DNA from: Nemertoderma westbladi
Taxonomy: Eukaryota > Xenacoelomorpha > Nemertodermatida > Nemertodermatidae
Reading direction: 5' to 3'
NCBI GenBank assembly: GCA_032718475.1
Contig: JAUCBJ010004049.1
Span: 21,165-85,164 of the forward strand
Length of the DNA: 64,000 nt
The notes under the pieces were generated by a model. That model saw only the letters and a program-made list of their open reading frames with translations. It was not told the origin of the DNA and made no database searches. Position 1 is the first letter of the stretch. Each line of letters begins with the position of its first letter. A program made the translations under genes and the position numbers. Positions 55,675 to 64,000 of the stretch are shown here, piece by piece.

Positions 55675-58240
55675 GCTGGCTATGGCTCACAGTGTGTGCC
55701 GGCTGTGGTGATGGGGATGTGTGCCGGCTGTGGGTGATAGTGATGTGTGTTGGCTATGGCTGGCAGTGATGTGTGCCGGCTATGGCTCATAGTGTGTGCT
55801 GGCTGTCGCTCACAGTAATGTGTGCTGGCTATGGCTGACAGTGATGTGTGCTGGCTATGACTCACAGTGTGTACCGGCTGTGGTGATGGTGATGTGTGCC
55901 GGCTATGGCTGATAGTGATGTGTGCCAGCTATAACTCACAGTGTGTGCCGGCTGTGGTGATGGTGATGTGTGCCGGCTATGGCTGATAGTGATGTGTGCC
56001 GGCTATGGCTGACAGTGATGTGTGCCGGCTATGGCTGGCAGTGATGTGTGCTGGCTATGGCTGGCAGTGATGTGTGCCGGCTATGGCTGATAGTGATGTG
56101 TGCCGGCTGTGGCTGACAGTGATGTGTGCCGGCTATGGCTGATAGTGATGTGTGCCGGCTATGGCTGACAGTGATGTGTGCCGGCTATGGCTGGCAGTGA
56201 TGTGTTCCGGCTATGGCTGACACTGATGTGTGCCGGCTGTGGCTGACAGTGATGTGTGCCGGCTATGGCTGACAGTGATGTGTGCCGGCTATGGCTGATA
56301 GTGTGTGCCGGCTATGGCTGGCAGTGATGTGTGCCGGCTATGGCTGATAGTGATGTGTGCCGGCTATGGCTGACAGTGATGTGTGCCGGCTATGGCTGAC
56401 AGTGATGTGTGCCGGCTATGGCTGATAGTGTGTGCCGGCTATGGCTGATAGTGATGTGTGCCGGCTATGGCTGGCAGTGATGTGTGCGGCTATGGCTGAT
56501 AGTGTGTGCCGGTTATGGCTGGCAGTGATGTGTGCCGGCTATGGCTGGCAGTGATGTGTGCCGGCTATGGCTGATAGTGTGTGCCGGCTATGGCTGACAG
56601 TGATGTGTGCCGGCTATGGCTGATAGTGTGTGCCGGCTATGGCTGACAGTGATGTGTGCCGGCTATGGCTGATAGTGATGTGTGCCGGCTATGGCTGACA
56701 GTGATGTGTGCCGGCTATGGCTGATAGTGTGTGCCGGCTATGGCTGGCAGTGATGTGTGCCGGCTATGGCTGGCAGTGATGTGTGCCGGCTATGGCTGAC
56801 AGTGATGTGTGCCGGCTATGGCTGACAGTGATGTGTGCCAGCTGGGGCTGGCAGTGATGTGTGCCGGCTGTGGTGATGGGGATGTGTGCCGGCTATGGCT
56901 GGCAGTGATGTGTGCCGGCTATGGCTGGCAGTGATGTGTGCCAGCTGGGGCTGGCAGTGATGTGTGCCGGCTATGACTCACAGTGTGTGCCGGCTGTGGT
57001 GATGGGGATGTGTGCCGGCTATGGCTGACAGTGATGTGTGCCAGCTGGGGCTGGCAGTGATGTGTGCCGGTTATGACTCTCAGTGTGTGCCGGCTGTGGT
57101 GATGGGGATGTGTGCCGGGTATGGCTGGCAGTGATGTGTGCCGGCTATGGCTGGCAGTGATGTGTGCCGGCTATGGCTCATAGTGTGTGCTGGCTGTCGC
57201 TCACAGTAATGTGTGCTGGCTATGGCTGACAGTGATGTGTGCCGGCTATGACTCACAGTGTGTACCGGCTGAGGTGATGGTGATGTGTGCCGGCTATGGC
57301 TGATAGTGATGTGTGCCAGCTATGACTCACAGTGTGTGCCGGCTGTGGTGATGGTGATGTGTGCCGGCTATGGCTGATAGTGATGTGTGCCGGCTATGGC
57401 TGGCAGTGATGTGTGCTGGCTATGACTCACAGTGTGTGCCGGCTGTGGTGATGGTGATGTGTGCCGGCTGTGGCTGATAGTGATGTGTGCCGGCTGTGCC
57501 TTATAGTGATGTGTGCCGGTTATGGCTCACAGTGATGTGTGCCAGCTGGGGCTGGCAGTGATGTGTACCGGCTATGACTCACAGTGTGTGCTGGTTGTGG
57601 TGATGGTGATGTGTGCTGGCTGTGCCTTATAGTGATGTGTGCCGGTTATGGCTGACAGTGATGTGTGCCGGCTATGGCTGGCAGTGATGTGTGCCGGCTA
57701 TGACTCACAGTGTGTGCCGGCTGTGGTGATGGTGATGTGTGCCAGCTGTGGCTGATAGTGATGTGTGCCGGCTATGGCTGGCAGTGATTTGTGCCGGCTA
57801 TGGCTCACAATGTGTGCCGGCTGTGGCTGATAGTGATGTGTGCCGGCTATGGCTGGCAGTGATGTATGCCGGCTATGGCTCACAATGTGTGCAGGCTATG
57901 GCTGATAGTGATGTGTGCCGGCTATGGCTCACAATGTTTGCCGGCTGTGGCTGATAGTGATGTGTGCCGGCTATGGCTCACAGTAATGTGTGCCGGCTGT
58001 GGCTGATAGTGTGTGCCGGCTGTGGCTGATAGTGTGTGCCGGCTGTGGTGATGGTGATGTGTGCCGGCTATGGCTCACTGTGGTGTGTGCCGGCTATGGC
58101 TGACAGCAATGTGTGCCGGCTATGGCTGACAGTGATGTTGCCGGCTGGGGCTGACAGTTATGTGTGCCGGCTATGGCTCACAGTGGTGTGTGCCAGGCTA
58201 TGGCTCACCGTAATGTGTGCCGGCTGTTGGTGCAGTGGTG
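55675..58240 (+). repeat. 26-bp minisatellite, main block (roughly 100 units)
   Basis: Unit GCCGGCTATGGCTGACAGTG plus ATGTGT, 26 bp (for example GGCTATGGCT at 56001 and 56027), mixed with a 23-bp form lacking GAT and with GTGGTGATGG variants. The unit count is from length. Open frames rich in Cys-Arg-Leu-Trp or His-Ser are products of the repeat, not genes. Confidence 0.95.
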
Positions 58241-58257
58241 TGTGCCAGCTTTGTACC

Positions 58258-58340
58258 AGGGGTCTGCCGCCATTGCACTTTAGTCACCTCTATTTAGTAC
58301 TTTGAAGGATTGGAATAAATAAATTGAAGTTGAAGTTGAT
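58258..58340 (+). other. LINE 3'-end-like tail
   Basis: TTTGAAGGATTGGAATAAATAAATTG followed by GAAGTT repeats looks like the 3' terminus of a CR1/Jockey-type LINE. Only this end is visible. Confidence 0.35.
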
Positions 58341-59719
58341 AACTTAGAATGACAAATAAATTCAGAATCCGGTACATCAGACTGTATGAATATGATGAGG
58401 CTAATACTAGTTAGTAATCAACTGTCGTCACTAATGACTTATGTTAGATCAGTTCAACTGCCGAGCAGTTCATTCAATAGGCAACGCGGGTGATGATATC
58501 CTATGTACGAATATCAATAATAAGTGTATTGAATCAGATCAAGTGGCGTCACTCGATCTCCATCCGGTAGTGTAAAACATCGTTTAGTTTTGACAACAAA
58601 GCAAACAAACACTCTTGATTCCTTTAATATAACCATTAATACCATTATTTTGACGTTCTATCAACGTGCCAAATATGAGGGAATTCCTAAAGCGACAATC
58701 AATTTTATTGGACTCGCTAAAAACTTGTTCACCGCCAATATTCCCTTTAATTAATTCTATATGACATTGGTATTTACTGCTGTACAAAGTTATTTCAAAT
58801 ACATTTCATGCTGGATGGAGAGAGATGGGGGATGGGGAGGGGCTCCACCAAACTAAGTTTTGAAACTTTCAAGTGTTTGAGATGGCTTTGTAACGTTTCG
58901 TAAATGACAATGACAATTTTTGTGTTTTAGCATCATGAATACCTTCTTATTAATTATTATTTATTTAATTTTTTTTTATTATTTTAATAAGAACTTCATA
59001 GAAGGCTTCATAATGGTAAAACACCAAATATATATTATTTAAGTTGGCGGTGACTTCGTCACTTTTGCTCTCTTATTTTTCTCGAGAAGATCTTAAATAA
59101 TATCGCTTGACAAAAAAGTTTTAAACGATATAATTCGAAAATTATTCATTTGAGTAACAAAATGTTAGAATAGCTTGGAATCGTTTGGCGGTAAATTCAA
59201 ATAGGATTAATGATTATTGAATTTATCTAACTTGGTTGTGTCGTGTTATTCTGCAGTCAGCTGATTGAATTGTTCTTACTGAATGGATTGCTGAATGATT
59301 GTACTTGATCCGACACTTGAGTTCTGTTGGGGCGACTCCTTCCGCGTAGTTGTTCGGTGATTGTCTTCGTTGGCTACTGTGTAGCCTAGACTACTCTATT
59401 GTCTCATTTATCTACTGTACTATTAATTACCCGCTTCGCAATACTACTCCACAATATACATATGTTCTGTGTTTCAAACTCATTTATTATTTGATACCAG
59501 AGGAATTTAACAACAAAAATTGGAGCAGTCAGCACCACTTGTACCTCTTTACAGTTTATATTCTAATAGTTTTCCAAAAATTTATTTACAGTAAATTCAA
59601 ATAGAAGAAATTGAATGATACGTCTTTCATGTTTTATAAATGAATTGTTGTGGGGTGGGTGATGGCGAATTAAATATATAATATTATGTTATATAGTGCA
59701 TTATGATATCTATATAGTT
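58341..59719. other. AT-rich stretch without recognisable gene
   Basis: Nothing recognised. Confidence 0.5.
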
Positions 59720-59878
59720 CTCTATAGCGAATCATCTGCCCCTATTGGGGCTCGAACCCGGCACCTAGGTTTCAAACTTACGGTCATCATCAGGTGGGTG
59801 TGTGTCCTAAGAACACTGAGCTACCAGGACGGTAGAATATTTATTCGCTATGGAGTGGGCTATCATATTTAGGCCCTT
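59720..59878 (-). mobile_element. tRNA-like sequence inside a long hairpin, copy 2
   Basis: The reverse complement of copy 1 in order: flank (GGCCTAAATATGAT), CTCCATAGCGAAT, a CCTGGTAGCTCAG A-box-like word, GATGATGACC, GAAACCTAGG, B box GGTTCGAGCCCC. The outer arms CTCTATAGCGAAT (59720-59732) and ATTCGCTATGGAG (59843-59855) pair with one mismatch. Arm sequence differs from copy 1, yet pairing is kept in both. Confidence 0.6.
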
Positions 59879-59899
59879 TCATTTTTTAGGAATTCAGCG

Positions 59900-61982
59900 C
59901 AGGCCCGTATCGTGCGGGGGGGGGCTTTGAGGGCACTGCCCCCCCCCCCCCCCCCCCCCCCAGAGAAGTCCCACTGCCCCCCTCAGACATGTATTGTTCA
60001 CTCGTCTTGTTCACAATTAATTAATAATAATATTGTTGATAATCAGTATTATTGGATTCACATACTCATGCCCACTGACCTGACCTTACTCCCCACCATT
60101 CCATTTGGTCCAATTCCTATAATACTACATGACATTAATATACCTCTATCATAGGATACCCGTAATAATTACTAAAAATACTCGAAAGCTCTAGGTTCTC
60201 TCATTGGCTACCAGGGTGGAGGGGTTGTTTGTTGTTGACCGTTGACCCATTGTCTATAGTGTAGTTTGGGAGCCAGCTTGCAGCTAAAAGGCTACGTGCT
60301 GAGGGTTGCTTGCGCTGCTATCCATAGCTATAATTTGTTGTAACTTAACCTTAACCATATTATACCTGAAGTGGGTCCTTCGCGCAGCACGTGACATAGA
60401 CTTATGTAAGTGTAATCTTGAAAGAAAAATAAGCAAAATCTAAGCAGATGCCCTTGATCACTTTACACCAGCCTAGAGGCAGGCTTGAAAACTGCAGTCG
60501 ATTTAACCCTTGTGCTCTCTTTAAGGTCATTTTTGACCCATCGAAGATTTAAACTTACACAATTTTATCACACATTGATATTTTATCTCTAAATTTTGTG
60601 ACATTTATTATTTTATAGTACTTCTCAATTAGAAAAACAAAAATGTAAAAATTTGCAAGGGGTCAATTCAATTTTACAATTTATAGGGGCCTACACATAT
60701 TGACTTTGAGGTCAAGTTTCACCTCATCGTGTTTTGTACCTGTACCATTCAATATCAACGAAAAACTTTTTTTGATTTCAACTCAGTTCGCAAATCAGAT
60801 GTCATCAAATGGCCTCAAACTTAGATAGATACCAAAATTTTGATTTGGGGAGGACAGGACATATTCCCATAGGCACATTGCCAGTTCCCGCTCTTGGCAC
60901 GAGTGAGTCATATTCCCCATTTTTGTGAAGATCAACTTCTAGTATTCCTACTGCATTGATATTATGCTCATTTAGAACCGCAATGACCGATTTAGTTGTT
61001 GTAGACACCTTCAAAACAAGCATAGAGCGAATAGTTTTTGAGATATTTGTCAGGTATTTGTCAATATTGCATCAAGGCGCTAATTTTGACTTGTGCCGGA
61101 CTTCACATTATCTGCAATATCTCAAAAACTATTCGCTCTATGCTTGTTTTGAAGGTGTCTACACCAACTAAATCGGTCATTGCGGTTCTATTGAGCATAA
61201 ATATCAATGCAGTAGCAATAATAGAAGTTGATCATCACAAAAATGGGGAATATGACTCACTTGTGCCAAGGGCGGGAACTGGCCATGTGCCTGTGGGAAT
61301 ATTACCTGTCCTCCCCAAATCAAAATTTTGGTATCTATCTAAGTTTTGGCTCATTTGATGACATCTGATGTGCAAACTCAGTTTAAATTCGACAAAAAAA
61401 TTTTTTGGACCACCCCAACCCTCTCATTTCCCTGAGGTCAAACTTGACCTCAAAGGAATCATCTGTTTGAGAAACGAAGGGGTACACAAGGGTTAAGACC
61501 ACTGACCACAGAAAAAGTTTAATTGACACAGCTAATGATCGAGTACAATTCTGCCAAGTTTCAGCTTAAACGGATTAAAAGCAAATAAATGGGAGGACAT
61601 TTAATGTTTAGATATATGTAGCCATCTAGCGGGAAACTGTTGAACTGTTGTAGTCAAAAGTCGCTAAATAATGAAAGGTTTTGGACATATTTATGCCTAT
61701 AAATTTTCAATGCGACAGCTTTAAATCTGACAAAGTTATTTAATCTCAAAATAGTTACGTCAACAACTATTTGCCATTATTGACATTCTCCTTAACAGTG
61801 TCAATTCGCCTAGGCTCCGCCAACTTCGTGGCTCGCCCCACACACCTTTCAACAATATTGATTATACTTGATGTACTAAATTAACTCTCACTTTGTTGTA
61901 TGCTCCCAACATCCCAGTTTTGGGTTTGCCCCTCCAGATTTGGCCTCTGCCCCCCAGATATTATGATCACCGTACGGGCCTG
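59900..61982. mobile_element. hAT-type non-autonomous DNA element
   Basis: The ends are CAGGCCCGTA (59900) and its inverse TACGGGCCTG (ending 61982), flanked by an exact 8-bp duplication ATTCAGCG at 59892-59899 and 61983-61990. CAG...CTG ends with 8-bp duplications define hAT. No transposase frame. A long G/C run lies near each end. A TTAA-flanked element is nested inside; without it the hAT element is about 1.1 kb. Confidence 0.85.
60507..61492. mobile_element. piggyBac-like MITE (TTAA flanks) with long internal inverted repeat
   Basis: TTAA flanks both sides (60503-60506, 61493-61496) and the ends read CCCTTGTG and CACAAGGG. Inside, two arms of about 280 bp (about 60775-61064 and 61106-61385) are inverted copies; translated in mirror orientation both give SVIAVL...HKNGEYDSLVPRAGTG. 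The repeated open frame is a property of the arms and need not be a gene. Confidence 0.75.
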
Positions 61983-62204
61983 ATTCAGCGAATTCATTAT
62001 GCTTCCTTACTATCATCTACTCAATGTGTTGCAATACTACAGGTTTGAAGAAATGAGGTTAACTGTCACTTGCCTAATGAGTCAGTTACCAAATAAAAAT
62101 CAGACGAGTCACTTGCCCAATAGGCCACTTGCCCAATAGTTTAAAATAGAAAAGTCACTTTCCATATAGGTTACTTGCCCAATACAATGGACCCCTACAG
62201 TATC

Positions 62205-62845
62205 CTTAGCCCCTACCATTACTATTAGCTACCATATCTATTAGGCCCCTACCATTACTATTAGCTACCATTACTATTAGGCCCCTACCATTACTATTAG
62301 CTACCATATCTATTAGGCCCCTACCATTACTATTAGGCCCCTACCATTACTATTAGCTACCATTACTATTAGGCCCCTACCATTACTATTAGGCCCTACC
62401 ATTACTATTAAGCCCCTACCATTACTATTAGGCCCCTACCATTACTATTAAGCCCCTACCATTACTATTAAGCCCCTACCATTACTATTAAGCCCCTACC
62501 ATTACTATTAGCTACCATTGCTATTAAGCCCCTACCATTACTATTAGGCCCCTACCATTACTATTAGCTACCATTACTATTAAGCCCCTACCATTACTAT
62601 TAGGCCCCTACCATTACTATTAAGCCCCTACCATTACTATTAAGCCCCTACCATTACTATTAAGCCCCTACCATTACTATTAAGCCCCTACCATTACTAT
62701 TAAGCCCCTACCATTACTATTAAGCCCCTACCATTACTATTAAGCCCCTCCCATTACTATTAGCTACCATTACTATTATGCCCCTACCATTACTATTAGG
62801 CCCCTACCATTACTATTAAGCCCCTACCATTACTATTAGCTACCA
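62205..62845 (+). repeat. 20-bp minisatellite (about 32 units)
   Basis: Unit TAAGCCCCTACCATTACTAT, with TAGGCCCC variants and a shorter TAGCTACCATTACTAT form. Unit count from length. Confidence 0.95.
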
Positions 62846-64000
62846 TTACTTACCCAATAATATACCACTTCACATTGCTTTTGAAATTATTATCATGCTT
62901 ATTAAACACACATTTTATCAATATGTGATATAATGAGGTGTTAGTAGACAATTAAAATGGTTTAAATTTAATATTGGCAATATGTTAATTCATTGAAATA
63001 CTGCATTACAGTATATTATTATACATACACAAACACATCACTTACATTATAAGGTTTAATTTAACAAAACGATGATACAAAGATGCAGTGGGTATTGCTA
63101 GGGCGCCGAGGGCATTGAGTTTGGTTTTGTTGGGGTGCCGATATTGTTGGAGCGGGTCGCGGGTGTTCTTTAGTTAACAATAGGGTGTCGTCGCGTTACG
63201 GCTAATGTCGCGTTACGGCTATTTTTTTGAGAGATTAGCCGTTTTACAGCATGGGGTCTCCGGGAGGGGGAGGGGGGAGGGGGGATTTGACCATCTTTCA
63301 TACTGTATGTTCTTCGACAACTTCACGTTCAATATAATATTGTATTCTATGGTATTCTTAGTCACAGCCTCAAGCACAGATACCGAATACAGCCAATAAT
63401 AGCAGCCAATGAATGGGTTTTATGGAACATATTCCACTACTTCATATCGATATTGTTAACCAACGCCTGGCTCGCTATCTGGACCAAATGGCGTTCTGTT
63501 TGGGGACTGACAAGCAGGCAATGGCCGTCCTTCCAGCCGCCGATCACCCAGTTGAAAGTCCAGCTGCATTGGGAGGGGGTGGTGATCCCGACTGGCATAT
63601 TGGTGTAGTGAACCACACACCTTCGCGGCTGAACTATTTTCTTCCTAACCCAACCCCAACCACCCCTTCGCGGCCGAACCATTCCAACCCACCCCATCAC
63701 CGAACCAAATGCCATACACGGCCGATTACTGGCTAATTCAAGAGCTTCAGTTTTAGATATTTTTGATTTGATTATTATATGATAAATTCAAAGTGCAATA
63801 TTTTGGCAAAATACTGATTATACTTTCGACCAAGATACCTATGGTACTGTGTACTGTTGTACTCAATACAACAATAATAATACAATAATTAATAAATTAA
63901 GTTTTTTTAGTTTAAATCACCACCACCACCCCCCCCCCCCCCCCCCCCTGGATACTCCCATGCTGTAAAACATTATTACATTAAATTTTTCGAACCTTTC
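62846..64000. other. No accepted gene
   Basis: Contains a short duplication GTCGCGTTACGGCTA (63188-63220), a G-rich tract near 63260-63285 and a poly-C run (about 63929-63949). Overlapping open frames on both strands at 63413-63736 have no recognisable domain. Confidence 0.4.

Noticed and set aside
55680-58305. Cys/Trp-rich and His/Ser-rich proteins
   Set aside because: Open frames inside the 26-bp minisatellite on either strand, with no coding signal beyond the repeat.
63413-63736. Possible gene on either strand
   Set aside because: Two overlapping open frames, neither with a known motif or splice context; left as unassigned.

Overview
The window is animal nuclear DNA: AT-rich, with spliced exons, a nuclear tRNA gene and dense layers of retrotransposons, DNA transposons, MITEs and satellites. 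An invertebrate is most likely. The 2A-bearing PHD-finger LINE and many TAGGCCT-like words would suit an echinoderm or hemichordate, but the sequence does not prove this.

Host genes are few. (1) Four consecutive exons of a PITPNM/RdgB-type phosphatidylinositol transfer protein lie on the minus strand at 46965-47113, 45186-45335, 35522-35705 and 30562-30690. Their phases agree and they encode the stretch before and within the LNS2 domain; both ends of the gene lie outside what I can recognise. (2) An intronless furin/kexin-type subtilase with a P domain, no recognisable prodomain and a Thr/Glu-rich repeat tail is at 24945-27083 (+). (3) A tRNA-Gly(GCC) gene at 45585-45655 (+) lies antisense inside a PITPNM intron.

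The most unusual structure is the roughly 8.9 kb satellite at about 36325-45185, inside the PITPNM intron. Its unit of about 36-38 bp is a copy of the junction between the 45186-45335 exon and the intron: the last 14 exonic bases, which encode conserved VDLVR, plus the start of the intron (GTTAGTGTTGTA). The array seems to have grown from a working 5' splice site and has placed roughly 240 donor look-alikes downstream of it. The first two units are spaced exactly 36 nt, in frame with the exon.

Mobile DNA, left to right: a decayed CR1/Jockey-type LINE (1-2848, -); a BEL/Pao remnant (about 2820-3818) with purine-rich repeats behind it; a nearly full-length LINE (about 5070-9421, +) with a leader of consecutive hairpins, a signal-peptide-like N-terminus, a 2A translational-recoding motif, a PHD finger, an endonuclease and an RT broken by one in-frame stop; several MITEs (10396-12345); a TIR-bounded segment with a tRNA-Lys-like sequence (14590-15822); a complete Ty3/Gypsy-type LTR element (16194-20750) with a GTTTC target duplication; a truncated second copy of the 2A LINE (21537-22272, -); and many fragments of one RTE-like LINE family (23955-24505, 27823-30290, 32755-35312, 50262-50510, 52925-55610), including an antisense self-insertion.

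The right third holds a 26-bp minisatellite interleaved with RTE fragments (53431-58240), two tRNA-like sequences inside long hairpins, a hAT-type element with an exact 8-bp target duplication that contains a TTAA-flanked MITE (59900-61982), and a 20-bp minisatellite (62205-62845). The rest is AT-rich DNA in which I see no gene.
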